Shown piece after piece: positions 31,099-42,200 of a stretch of 64,000 nt of DNA. The stretch's first letter is position 1; the number at the start of each line of letters is the position of its first letter. The notes below the pieces were generated by a model, which did no database searches, was not told where the DNA came from, and saw only the letters and a program-made list of their open reading frames with translations. The DNA comes from Gymnothorax reevesii (taxonomy: Eukaryota; Chordata; Actinopteri; Anguilliformes; Muraenidae): positions 153,099,947 through 153,163,946 of the forward strand of contig CM056573.1 of the NCBI GenBank assembly GCA_029721435.1, given 5' to 3'. The position numbers and the translations under genes are program-made.

Positions 31099-33774
31099 TG
31101 GATTGCAAACAAAAAAGTGGGGCTTCAAAACGAAAAGCTAAAAAAAAAGGGAGGCAAAGCAGGCCGATTTTTTTTTTTATGTGCCTTTGATTTCTTACTT
31201 TTCTTGACAAGCATAAAGATTCAAATATTGATAATGTCATCAGTAGCCCGAGTTGCAGCAATGAAGAGATCACCACTGGTTTGATCATACCGGAGCCCTC
31301 ACAGACCCAATCAAGCGTAGACCCGGCCTGTCAAGCTCAGGCCTCAGGCCCACACTCAGACCAGGTATCACCTGAGAAAATCTTTCCAAGTGAGGAGGAT
31401 TGCAGGGAGCCCAGTTTCACACCAGAAGCTGGGGACACCAATTCCGGTCATGAACCTCTTATTGACCCTGCTTTATGGCCAAATACCACAACCATTAAAG
31501 ACTTGTGCACTCTTAGGACAGGAGATTCACTGTCAGACCAGGCATCGCCTGAGAAGGTCTTGTCAAATCAGGAGGGGTACACTGAGACCAGTATCACATT
31601 AGGAGCTAGGGGCTCAAACTCCTGGTGTGAAACGGTTAATGACCCTGCTTTATGGCCAAGTGCCATTACTGAACAGGTCAAGACGATTCTGGTTAGTAGA
31701 GGAGCAGCTGCTTTTCAAAATCGAAGTGAAAAGTACCCTGCCTCAAGTAGGGATAGGACCATGGGGGGAATCACTAGGAGTTTCTCAAATTCCTTAATCA
31801 AATGCTCTCAACCTAATGGCCAGTCTGTGACTAGGCAGTGTCTATTTCATTCCCCTTTATCTGGTTGCATCTTTTGTTTTGCTTGCAAACTGTTTTCAAG
31901 TAAGCAGAATGCGTTTGTCCACGGGTTTTCTGATTGGAAACATTCTGAGTGTATCGGTGAGCATGAGAGGAGAGAGGAGCATAGGGCTTGCATGTTAGCA
32001 TTACACAGTCACTCCAAAAGCACAGGAAGAGTTGATACTGATCTTGTCAAACAAATTGATGCAGAGAGGCAATACTGGCAGGAAGTTTTGAAAAGAGTTG
32101 TTGCTGTAATTCAGTTTTTGGGGGAGAGGGGCCTTGCTTTCAGTGGAGATGATGAGCGGTTGGGATCACCTCACAATGGTAATTTCTTGGGCATTGTCGA
32201 ACTGTTGGCTAAATTTGACCCTTTTCTACCTGACCGTCTCCAAAGGTTTGGAGGCAAGGGCAAAGGCTCTTTGTCCTACCTCTCATCCACAATCTGTGAG
32301 GAATTTATCCACTTAATGGGAGAAAGAACAAAGGAAGCAATTATCAGCGAGATTAAAGAGGCCAAATACTTCTCTGTTATCGTTGACTCCACTCCAGACC
32401 TTGCTCATGTGGACCAACTCACTTTTATTTTCAGGTTTGTAAATAATGGTGGACAAGTAGTTGAGCGTTTTCTGGCTTTTGAGCCAATTGAAAATCATTG
32501 TGGGAACAGTTTGGCTGAGTGTGTTGTTGCAATGGTGGAGAACCTGGGCCTAGACTTACCTAACTGTCGAGGCCAGTCTTATGACAATGCAAGTAATATG
32601 TCAGGAAAGTACAATGGAGTCCAAGCTGATCTGAAACGAATAAACCCATTTATTTGTTATGTCCCCTGTGCAGCACATTCAATGAATTTAGTCGGTGTCA
32701 ATGCTGTTGACAGTAGTCCAGAAGCTGGCCGTTTCTTTGACTTTCTGCAATCAATGTACACATTTTATGCCTCGTCAACACACAGGTGGGGAAAGGTGTT
32801 CTGTGATACAGATGTGAAACTCACACTGAAATCTTTGTCAGGTACTCGCTGGAGTTCAAGAGCTGAATCAACAAAGGCTCTTTGGAAATATTATGCACAA
32901 TTGAGAGAGGCATTGAACAATATTTCCAAAGATTCCCAGGAGAAACCTGAAACTAGAAGCAAGGCCTCTGCACTCTGTGGCAAGCTGGACACCCTAGAGA
33001 TAGTTTTCATGGCACAATTTTGGGATACAATACTGCAGCAGTTCCAAGCCACGAGCCTGCAGTTGCAGAAACATGACATTGACATACACACAGCTACACA
33101 GCGTCTCCTTTCACTTCGTGACTTAGTGCCAGCACAGAGAGACAATTTTGCCTTTTTTGAAGGGTCAGCTGTAAATGTTACCGATTCAGTCTCCCAAGAC
33201 CACAGACATGACCTCCAGCGCACAAAGAAGCACAAATGTATGGCTGATGAAAGTGCAGAGCCAGGTGTTGAATTTAGTGGAAAAGAAAAGTTTCGGATTG
33301 AAAAGTTCAATGTTCTAATTGACTAACTTGTGTCCTGTCTTAACCATCGGTTAAATGCATACACACTTGACCAATCTTTTTCATGTTCTTTTCATGCCTG
33401 ATAATATGTCCAACAGTGAGCTCACTTTAAGGGCCAAATCCCTTGCTGCAGCATATCCCTCTGATCTGACTATGAGCTTGGCAGATGAACTTGTTCAGTA
33501 CAAATCATTAATTTCAGAAGAACAAAAATGCCCAAATTCAATGCTAAAGACCATGGTAAATTTGGATTTAGAGTCCACTTTCCCAAATGTTTACATAGCA
33601 CTCAGACTGTTTTTGACCCTGCCAATAACAAACTGTGAAGGGGAACGGTCATTCTCCAGACTGGCTCGAATTAAAAATGAGCTCAGGATGAAAATGTGCC
33701 AAAATCGGTTGAATTCACTCTCCCTTCTAGCAATCGAATCAGAGTTTGCTGACAGCTCAACTTTGATGAGTTAG
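31099..33774 (+). pseudogene. hAT transposase, ZMYM1/DUF4371-like, nearly full length
   Basis: The likely original start is at 31099 (MDCKQKSGASKRKAKKKG), then a frame change leads into a 681-residue frame from 31281. It has a low-complexity N-terminal region with a repeated DPALWP motif, a TTF-type zinc-finger region (GCIFCFACKLF ... GFSDWKHS), the DUF4371/RNase H-like catalytic part (EAKYFSVIVDSTPD, GQSYDNASNMSGKYNG, CAAHSMNLVG) and, after a nonsense codon at 33324 and a further frame change, the hAT dimerisation domain (NVYIALRLFLTLPITNCEGE, RSFSRLARIKNELR) up to the stop at 33774. hAT transposases cut and paste with 8-bp target duplications. Only about three breaks separate it from an open frame, so it is fairly young. 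Confidence 0.85.
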
Positions 33775-33954
33775 TGGACGACTTTGCAAGAAGGAAGAGC
33801 AGAAAGAAACCTTTGTAGAATCCTTAGGTACGGTAGGTCGGCGCGGGGGTGGGGGGTGGGGCCCTTTGCAAACTCCTGGCCCCGGGGCCCAGACCCCCCA
33901 TAATCCGGCCCTGTCTACACTCCCTTCCTTTTTTTGGTGCATTTGATGGAGCAG
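33775..33954. mobile_element. hAT right end abutting a GBP splice acceptor
   Basis: The transposase stop is followed by G/C-rich DNA that ends at 33913 in CCATAATCCGGCCCTG, whose reverse complement starts CAGGGCCGGATTATGG, a hAT-type terminus. The host intron resumes at 33914 with TCTACACTCCCTTCC, and the polypyrimidine tract and AG acceptor follow at 33922-33954. So only about 40 bp of intron separates the transposon from the exon. Confidence 0.55.
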
Positions 33955-34352
33955 CGCAAAACCAGAGAGCCACTTTGCTGGAGCAGCAAAGACAGGTGGA
34001 AGAAGAGCGACGGCGGGAGATGGAGAGGACCCTGGAGGATGAACGACAGAGCCAGGCGGAGAAGATCCGCATGATGACGGAGAAGATGGAAGAAGAGTTG
34101 AAGCTCGGGCAGGCAGAGGCCAACAAGGCTATGGAGTGTAAGCTGCAGGAGCAGAGGGACCTGCTGGAGAAAGGATTCAGGGAGAAAGCTGAACTCATGG
34201 AACAGGAAATCAACATCCTCAAGGAGAAGAAAGAGGAGTCTGCCAGTTCTGGCAACATCTGGACCAACAGTGTCCTACCTGTGATCGACCAGGCGCTTCA
34301 GACTGTGTCCTCTGTTTTACAATACAAGATGTTTAAAAAAGCTTTTCGCTGA
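33955..34352 (+). CDS. Guanylate-binding protein (GBP), last exon, partial
   Basis: The exon follows the tract CCCTTCCTTTTTTTGG and GCAG acceptor at 33951-33954 and opens with a split codon, then reads AQNQRATLLEQQRQVEEERR, a long charged coiled coil (EDERQSQAEKIRMMTEKMEE, AMECKLQEQRDLLEKGFREK) and a C-terminus VLPVIDQALQTVSSVLQYKM before the stop. This is the C-terminal helical effector end of vertebrate GBPs, large interferon-induced GTPases of the dynamin superfamily that act at pathogen-containing membranes. The GTPase domain exons are not recognised in this window. It may be the end of an intact gene whose 5' part is displaced by the large transposon insertions upstream, or an orphan exon. 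Confidence 0.7.
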
Positions 34353-34501
34353 TATCAAGTATTATATTTACTTGTTTACTTTGAAAAAAGTGAAATATTT
34401 TACGTTATCCCCTTAACCTTTAATTTCACATAACTTTTCCCTTCAATTGGTTCATTGCCAGAAAAGGCTTTTTTTACATTTTGTAGGACACTGTCACATA
34501 C

Positions 34502-34585
34502 ATATTGTGACCTCAGTATTATAAGGTTCCATCACGTATACGTTTCTAGGGCATGTAGAACCTTATAATACTAAGGTCACAATAT
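34502..34585. other. Near-perfect 28-bp hairpin in the GBP 3' flank
   Basis: Arms 34502-34529 and 34558-34585 are reverse complements with a single mismatch (which would be a G-U pair in one RNA strand), around a 28-nt loop. It begins 150 bp after the GBP stop codon, so it would lie in the 3' UTR. It may be a miRNA-like hairpin or a very small MITE. Confidence 0.7.
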
Positions 34586-34959
34586 TCTGTATCTGCTGGC
34601 TGCAGCATTTCACTGACGCGACATCATACTTATATTGACAGAAATATTCAAACCCAGAACTCCATGTTTTTATGGCCACAGCATTAGATCAAATGGAGAA
34701 CTAGATTTATTCCATACTTTCATACACTTTTCCCTATAATTCAGCAAAAAATATTTGGGGTCGTTGGGAATCTTGAGATCTTCACCAGAGTTTAAAAGTT
34801 GCTTGAAGTTCCACTGGTTACAGTACAGCTTTTACAGTTACAGTTACAGTTTTATTTTACAGATCCATGGATGGATCCGTAGGTTTATGGGGTTAACTTT
34901 AATTTTTAGAAAATGGCTGATTACTTTTTTTGATTTGAAAATTTTCTATTTAGTCTTTA
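34586..34959. other. Unassigned 3' flank of the GBP exon
   Basis: AT-rich, no gene seen; includes a short TTACAGTTACAG-type repeat at about 34835-34855. Confidence 0.4.
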
Positions 34960-34961
34960 TA

Positions 34962-36470
34962 TACTCAGCAACAAAAGTTTCTGTGACACCATTTATGTGT
35001 ATGTTATAAATGACACGCAAAGATCTCAATGCAATCAATATGTTTATTTCACAGGAGAAACACTGACTTTTCAGTGCCAACGTCACTCAAAACGAAAAAT
35101 GTCATTTTCATCCGTCATGAAGCACTTGTCTGACGTCTAACCAATTGTGACCTTCACACTTCAATACCGGGTGTGACTTCCTCGTGCCATGATGCAAGCA
35201 ACGCATCTCCGGCGCATGGACCGAATCAGATGTGCCAGAAATTGCTGTGGGATGTCATTCCAAATCTGACGTAGACGTTGTCGCAATTCCTGGAGTGTAG
35301 CTGGCGGGTTATCCAACCGCCTCAAACGTCGATCCATCTCGTCCCAAAGATGCTCGATTGGGGACATGTCTGGGGATCTGGCTGGCCATGGGAGGACATT
35401 GACATGTTGTTGCATCAGATACTGCAGTACAATCCTTGCAACGTGTGGTCTGGCGTTATCATGTTGCAGCGTTATTCCGGGACCATGTTGCATCAAAAAC
35501 GGTACCACCAATGGCCGTTGCACTTCATCGCGATATCTTTGACCTGTCAGATTTCCATCAATAACAAGCACATCTGTTCTGTTTCTAGCCGTGATCCCTC
35601 CCCAAATCATGACACTACCACCTCCAAAACGATCAAATTCTGAACACAGTTGTTGGCATAACGTTCTCCACGTCGACGGTATACACGTAAACGACCATCA
35701 CATCGGTTAAGCATGAATCTTGATTCATCAGTGAAGAGTACAAGATCCCACTGACGTTGGATCCACCGTCGATGTTGTTGTGCCCACTGTAGACGCAGTC
35801 GTCGGTGTTGTACTGTGAGTATTGGACGTCTTGCTGGCCGACGTGGGACAATGCCAAAATGACGGAGACGGCGACGGATTGTCTGTGCAGACAGTCGCCT
35901 CAAACCAGGTATCGTTCTTGCAGTTATGGTTGCAGGTTGGAATCGATTTCGGAGATGGGTTGTTCGAATCCAGTTGTCCTGTCTGGGAGTGGTTACTCGT
36001 GGACGGCCGCTGCGAGGACGGTCTCTGACATGTCTTGTCTGCTGATGACGCTGCCATAAGTTCCAAATGGTGTTTCGGTGGACATTCAGGCGATGAGCAA
36101 CTTCCCTCTGCGAGGTTCCGGATTCAATCATCCCAATGGCCCTCCACCGATCATTTTCAGACAGTCTTGGCATTTAGAGGGTAGAGTTCCTGATCTGAAA
36201 TGGCTGTGTTTTCGATAAGTGATGCTTCCGTCGTTTATCAGGCACAATGTGAACATTCCAAAAATTCTCCTCTTTTATTGCCATCCACAAGCATGATTTA
36301 TGCACATTTTCACGTGCAAAGTCATTTTCTCGCATTTTCATGATTTCCATTTCAATGTTGTGTTTACGTGTACTGTTTCAGTCTGATATCACCATGTATG
36401 ACAATTTCATAATTGCGTTATGAAAAATAATTAACAATATTGGTGTCACAGAAACTTTTGTTGCTGAGTA
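34962..36470 (-). mobile_element. Structurally complete Tc1-like transposon (1509 bp)
   Basis: Both ends begin TACTCAGCAACAAAAG and are inverted, identical over 30 bp (34962-34991 and 36441-36470), flanked by TA at 34960-34961 and 36471-36472. It contains one transposase gene on the minus strand broken by one small indel. Length, inverted repeats and TA target are standard for Tc1. Identical ends and one break suggest a comparatively recent insertion. Confidence 0.9.
35161..36173 (-). pseudogene. Tc1-like DD34E transposase, one frameshift
   Basis: From 36173 the frame reads MPRLSENDRWRAIGMIESGT with two helix-turn-helix regions (TSQREVAHRLNVHRNTIWNL; RFQPATITARTIPGLRRLSA) and the GRPR hinge (RPRSGRPRVTT). 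The catalytic triad is visible: LFTDESRF (first D), LQHDNARPHVA (second D) and SPDMSPIEHLWDEM (E), with 34 residues between the second aspartate and the glutamate, the DD34E signature of Tc1. One missing base near 35633 switches the frame after CVQ; the second half (35610-35161) then continues to SHTRY. Total length is about 337 residues, normal for Tc1. Apart from that break the protein appears whole. Confidence 0.9.
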
Positions 36471-36472
36471 TA

Positions 36473-37050
36473 TAATCTGCATGGGAATCCTGGACAGGGC
36501 TTTCCCCTCCATGGGGCCTTCATGGCAGGAGTGGGTGATATGACCTATCATTTACATATATATAAATTTTCTTTTCTTCTTTTTTGAAGTTAGGGTATTA
36601 TATCATGGTATTATTAAATTTAAATTGATACTCTGTGAAAAACATGATTCTAACCATTATCATTATATTAGCAAAGCAAGAACATATTTTAGAGAGAAAA
36701 AAGTATTAATGACAATGAGGTCTGCCCTACAAAGCCTTATTGCAGTAACTACACTCTGGTTAAAATGTGAGTTGTGCAGTTCTGGGCCTGAAAGTAAACA
36801 GAGGTCAGGATTTATTTGGATAGAAATTATACCCAGAATTATACCCAGGGAAAAAACACCAGGTAAATAAATCATGTAGACCTGCTGCGTTGTGTCCCAC
36901 CAACAAACCTATCAGAAAGCATTAAATAATATTTTCCAAAATACATTAGTTGATTGTCTCACCTGATGTGGATGTAACGTATGAGGTATGATGTGAACTT
37001 TCAATAACTTTGGTCAAGCGCTGCTAACCTCTAGCTTCCTGCTGTCTTTC
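36473..37050. other. Unassigned
   Basis: AT-rich sequence without a recognised gene or repeat. Confidence 0.4.
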
Positions 37051-37056
37051 GGAACA

Positions 37057-38345
37057 ATGAAATGCAGAAAAATAATGGATTTTTTTGGAGCAACCTCAGC
37101 GAAAGTTGCCAAGGCTACTGGTCTCACTCCAGAAAACAATGAATCTTTGGAAGACTATTTGGGACACAGCTCCATAACTTCTGCTGCTCCCGCTAGCAAA
37201 TGTGCTGCCACCTTAGTTTCTTCAGCAGGCCACTCAGCGCACCAACATTGAATCTCCCATCGGCGCTCATAGTAATGCTACCTCTGCTGCCTTTCCTCAA
37301 GCCAACACAGGCTACGCTGCCCACTGCTTTCCAGACTCAGTTGCAGCTTTGGCCACCCACTGTCCACTGCCCATGTGCGCCAGCAAAAAGTAGCAGACAG
37401 TACTTCAGTTCTTCATGTCTGGCTGAAATCCACTGTTCTAGTGACTGCTGTCTGGATCTGGCCAAGTCTCATCAACCAGACTCTGTCAGGCACTAAACGT
37501 GCACACGGTGGGACTTAGAAAACCTAATCCGTGCAACCGCAGTAGCTTAAAGAATTTACGCTTACCCTGTGTCAGACATGGGCAAAATGTTTTGCACCCC
37601 ATGTCGCCTTTGGACAATTGAAGGAGTGAGATCAGGAATAAGCAAAACTTACGAACATGCTTTCTCTGTCTTTGGTTTCCAAAACTGGGAAATTCGGTGT
37701 GGTCGTTTCGGAAACACGAAAGTAGCAAATGTCACAGGGAGGCAGTGAATTTTTACAATGTGCTTTTATCACAACAGCCTATTGCCTCCCAGCTTGATGC
37801 GCTGCTGAGAAATTAACAGCAGCTCCAAAGGGACATGCTTGTTAAGGCGATAACGTCCATTATTTTTCTCGTAGGTCAGGGCATGGCATTAGATGGCAAT
37901 GATCCAAATCATAGCAATCTTTACAAATTGCTGGAATTACAGGCTCACGATTGTCCTGATATTTACCAATGGCTAGCTGACAGAAATTACATAAGCCATG
38001 ACATAATTAATTAACTAATGCATTTAATTTCTCGTTCACTACTATGCCAAGTACTTTCATCTATTTGTGGCGAGTTCTATGCAATATTAGCAGATGAGAT
38101 CAGAGACGTTTCGAATAAACAGCTACTTGTTTTTTTCCACTGGGTTAACGACAACTATATCCCTCACAAGGATTTTATTGGCCTATTTGACCTGCCACGG
38201 GCTGACGCTCAGACCATTTTTACAGCACTAAATGACATCTGCTGCAACATTTTGCCCTGCCGTGGGCAGGCTTACGATGGGGCCGCAAACATGTCCGATG
38301 TTTTAAATGGAGTTGCTGCAAGTTTTAAAAGAGAAAACCAGAGCT
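37057..38345 (+). pseudogene. Second hAT transposase relic (ZMYM1/DUF4371-like)
   Basis: The start MKCRKIMDFFGATSAK is hAT-like (a basic patch then DFF). Broken frames follow with a TTF-like zinc-finger region (about 37560-37745), QQLQRDMLVKAITSIIFLVG and GQGMALDGNDPNHSNLYKLL (about 37800-37930), and a frame at 38018-38350 with FYAILADEIRDVSNKQLL and GQAYDGAANMSDVLNGVAAS, the DUF4371/catalytic motif also seen in the 31-33 kb element. The C-terminal half including the dimerisation domain is missing; a SINE starts near 38345. It is more degraded than the first hAT and belongs to a different subfamily by sequence. Confidence 0.75.
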
Positions 38346-39830
38346 GCTGAATAGCTCAAATTGGGAAGGGTCTGCCGGGAACGATAATATAACATGGTGT
38401 GAAGTACCGTTCAGGAACCACTCGCGAGATAGCGTAATCCAAAAAAACGTATGCCTTTGATGGAGTCCGGGTCAAAGCCAAAACACACAGAAATTGCCAA
38501 GCCACAATACAAAATCCAAAAGCAGTATCGACTAGACAGGCAGGGGTCAGAACCAGTAAGACGGATGGGCAGAGGTACAAAAACGATAGGCAAAAAGTTG
38601 TAGTCGATGGGCAAAGCCAATGGTCATACACAGGGCATCCAAACACAAAACTCGTGGTCATACAAAAATAGGTCGAAATCCAGAAAGAAAAAAATCAGTA
38701 CAAAAGGGAAATGGCAAGAATCAAAGTCGGACTATCCAGTAGAAGTAAAACAATAATCTATGGCATACGAGGAGCTCTGCACAAAGAAATATTGATCAAC
38801 GTTCTGACAAGAACTATGAGTGAAAAGACTCCTAATATACACACATGAAAGGTCACATGCTATACAGAGATCAGCTGTGGGGAATGAGGCTAATTACATT
38901 GGGAGAATCACATGAGGGAAACCCTAACCATGAAAATTGGCGAGAGACAAAATACGAATGGGAATCACACAAACATCCTATGACATTTAAACAGCTCCGG
39001 TCCAGGAGGTCTACGTGCACAGATAACAAGAGCAGGAAAGTGATTAAGCACGTGCAAGAGATTCTTGCTGAAACTCAGGGAGAGGAAAGCGATAGACAAG
39101 GGGCGGAGAATAGAACAGGGCGATTGCGGAGAGGTAATCAGTCTATTAGTAGCAGTGTAACAATACAACTTAAACTAGAGTGCTCATTAGAAATTTAGTA
39201 ATCAAAAATATATACGTGGTTAGTCGTGTTAGAAGACTATAATACAAAATACAAATGTTAGTCTTGTTAGTAATCAGAGCAGAAGGGCGAAGAAAGAAAA
39301 CGAGATTCGAAGGAATATATTAAACACCGGAATTCATTTAAATCACCCGAAGTCAGTGAGCACGCAGACAGGGAAGACGGACTGAACCAACTAGATCACA
39401 AGACAGGGGAGACAAGTGCAATGGAATTGAAACATGGAATGAACCAAAAACCTGAATATTGCAAAAACCAAAAAGAATAAATAAAAGACAATGATCCTGA
39501 ACACAAAACTAGAACATAAACATGACCAAAAAACCAGAACCATGACACATGGTTCCATTGTTCGTTGCTTAGGCGCCTCCTGTTGGCCAAGACGGGCGCT
39601 CGTCAGGAAGATTCTAAGCTTGTTCATGTCCTCCACCCTCATTCTGAACTTGTGATGATTCAACCAGTGAGTGTATAAGAAGTGGTGGCTGATGGGCGCA
39701 TGCTTCGGAGGAGAGCCGCGAACTGTCTACACTCTCCTGAATTGGCAACAAGAAGTTGCATACGAGCAAGTGTTATACGTAGTTCCCCAACTGGGCATTC
39801 TAGATTTGGGTGGGATTGGAGAAGCCAAAT
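38346..39830 (+). mobile_element. SINE split by a solo LTR
   Basis: Two pieces, about 38346-38397 and 39553-39830, match the body of the minus-strand SINE at 21845-22344 (for example CATTGTTCGTTGCT next to GCGCCTCCTGTTGGCC) and end in an A-rich run at about 39829-39840. The tRNA-like head is missing, so the copy is 5'-truncated. The solo LTR 38398-39547 lies between the pieces. Confidence 0.65.
38398..39547 (-). mobile_element. Solo LTR 4 (gypsy-like family)
   Basis: Flanked by CATGG at 38393-38397 and 39548-39552. Minus-strand ends are TGTCATGG and CTTCACA; 1150 bp. Related to the other minus-strand LTRs in this window. It interrupts a SINE, so it is younger than that SINE. Confidence 0.9.
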
Positions 39831-39849
39831 AAAAAAAAGAGATAAAACC

Positions 39850-40042
39850 CTGCAGCCATTTATGTCCATTGCTTTGCACATTGTCTTAACTTATGTTTGC
39901 AAGACGTAGGGAAAAAATGTAAAATTATAAGAGATTCATTGGACTGTGTTCAAGACGTGCATGTTGTAAGGCAGTCCCCTAAACAAAACAGCAAATTCCT
40001 CCACATAAAAAGTGAAACTGCACCAGGAACACAAACTTGCAT
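39850..40042. other. Unassigned spacer
   Basis: Nothing recognised between the SINE end and the next inverted-repeat element. Confidence 0.35.
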
Positions 40043-42200
40043 ACAGTGGCCCTCATTTATCCAACTTGCGTACACCAAAAAATGGGTGTACACCAAATCT
40101 CGCAAGAATCGGCATTTATCAATCTGAACGTGAGCGAACGGGCCGCAAAAATCTCACGCCAGCTCTGACCAGGTGTACGCAAATCTGAAAACAGCGAACA
40201 ACATGCAGGAATGAGTGCATCTGTTGAAATGAGTAATAAAACGTGCAGCGATGCGGACGTCATGCTGTTGTTGTTCTTATAAGTCAAATAAATAAATAGA
40301 CTAAATAAATGAATGGATAAATAAACAAATAAAAGCGGGTTTTTTCCAAACATAAGTGTCATTAATTTCTCTACACAGATGTAATTATTTATTTATTTAA
40401 TAAATTTATTTAATGAATAAATAAATTGCACCTGTGTTGTTTGTTCCTCTTATTTGGAAACAACCTGCATGTCAGGCCAGACGGCTGACAATTATCATCA
40501 ATTTGATTAAGCGCAATGCGCAGCTTGGCAGATATGCAGTTTATGTCAGATGCTCATCCAGTCAGATATATACTGAACAACAAAAGAAACAAAAGTTAGC
40601 CTAATTAAAGGCAGACTGGAAAATAAGTGACTCATCCGGGAAAGTGACAAGTGGCTGCTTGTTTTGTGTGGCACCCAATAAAATGTCATGGAGTAACACA
40701 GATAAAAGTACGGATGAAAAAAAGAGGGGGGGGGGGGGGGGTGCAACCCGTGTTTTTGGAAGCGATCTTAAAATCGGACCACTTTTTTAACCTACATGTA
40801 AAGCATTTGGATTGTCGATTACGTAGCCAATATAACATGAAATATCATGGATCTATAAATTGAATTTATTACGGCCGATGTTAAAAGTGTCGCACTTTTA
40901 CGTGTGGCCAATGCTATATTTTTTTCTTGACAACACTTTTAAGTACGCAAGTTGATGACCATTCCAGTGCCGCTTAGAAAGTACCGCTTAAAATAAATTT
41001 GGCCAAGAAATTTTTTTTTGCTTTGGACACACTTAAAATAAGTGTGGGCAATGGAGAAATGTGCATCTTGGCCACAGAAATAAGTGCGTCTAACAAAAAT
41101 TTTGGTCATTTAAGTGCGTCCAAGCACAAAAATAAGTGCGAATAGTCACTTCGATTTATTAATGAATTAACCTCTTAAATCCAGGGTATCCCAAGTGGGG
41201 GACCCTGAGACTCACCGCAGCAAAATACCTACAACGCCGCGCTAATTAAGTAGCAATATAGTCATATTACACATCAAATGAAACAGGAGAGCCTCTGCTA
41301 CAAGCACATATAAGTCATTTTTACATACACCAAGCACAACTCAAACGCCAAGCATATTAATATTCAAATATCAAAATCCGTGTAGCGTCAGAAAATCAAC
41401 CCTCTCTCCACATTTCCATGTCTCCCTCTCTGATACTTCATGCTAAACAAACAGAGATATACTCTATTAATTTTGGGTATGTCATTTTCAAACAGACACC
41501 TAAAAAAGAGGCTGGGGCTTAAGAGGTTAAATAAAATCTCTGCTGCACTCCGGTTTTCCACCCCAATGGTGTTTACTACTGCAGCAGCAATAGTTTTCCA
41601 AACGGCAGCCTACTGGGCTCCCTTTATGCCACTCTTAAGACTTCCAAATAAAATAATTTTGTTTTTCTCCATCTATCGTCGGCCTGCTGATAAAACCTCG
41701 TATCTTCAAAATGATAAACTTTACAGGAGAGCAAAAAAAAAAAAGAGTTTAATTTTGCATGTAAGAATGCCGTTGAGCTGTGTTCGGGTAGGATGACTAT
41801 TTTTCCTCCAAAAATGTATCCAAGCAATGAAATTTTGCAATGTTCATGCTATTATCGTGGGCATACGAGTTTTTGTTTCTCATCAAATTGTAGATACGAG
41901 GTTTATCAGCAGGCCGACGATATTTCCTCCTCAGTTAAGTTCTTTCTTCTTTGCCGTCTTTCGATAGTCCATGTCGTGAAGTGGGCAGGGCTATGCCTGC
42001 CGGAGCATGAATTTATCGGGGCGTGTCATGTAAATTATGATGGTTTCTGCCGCCAGATTTATCAACGCCACGGCAGTTCTACACCGAAATCTACGACATA
42101 CACGCTTTTAGTAAATCAGACGTGACACCTGGCGAACAATGATATTTACACCAGAATCTACACCAGATCCTGCGCAAGTTTGATAAATGAGGGCCACTGT
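40043..42200. mobile_element. 2.16-kb element with long terminal inverted repeats
   Basis: The left end ACAGTGGCCCTCATTTAT (40043) and the right end, ending ATAAATGAGGGCCACTGT at 42200, are inverted, and the similarity continues inwards (AACTTGCG / CGCAAGTT). No target duplication is evident. The interior holds a 16-base G-run (40726-40741), a relative of the repeat at 16860 (41170-41520) and a fold-back pair at 41675-41921. No transposase frame is recognised, so it is a non-autonomous DNA transposon of undetermined superfamily with other repeats nested inside. Confidence 0.65.
41675..41921. repeat. Fold-back pair, 30-bp arms
   Basis: Arms 41675-41705 and 41892-41921 are reverse complements apart from one extra base; they include CGGCCTGCTGATAAA and TTTATCAGCAGGCCG. 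The 186-bp space between them is unrelated. Could be a small nested MITE; the target duplication is unclear. Confidence 0.6.

Noticed and set aside
32891..33310. 139-codon minus-strand frame opposite the hAT transposase
   Set aside because: Shadow of the plus-strand transposase; no recognisable protein.
33824..34267. 147-codon minus-strand frame opposite the GBP exon
   Set aside because: Antisense shadow of a coiled-coil exon; the plus strand has the family motif and splice acceptor.
34962..36470. Active Tc1 transposase gene
   Set aside because: Frame is broken near 35633, so this copy cannot make a full protein as it stands.
38356..38661. 101-codon minus-strand frame inside solo LTR 4
   Set aside because: LTR sequence; similar frames occur at matching places in related LTRs (10200-10507, 25286-25687) and have no domain.
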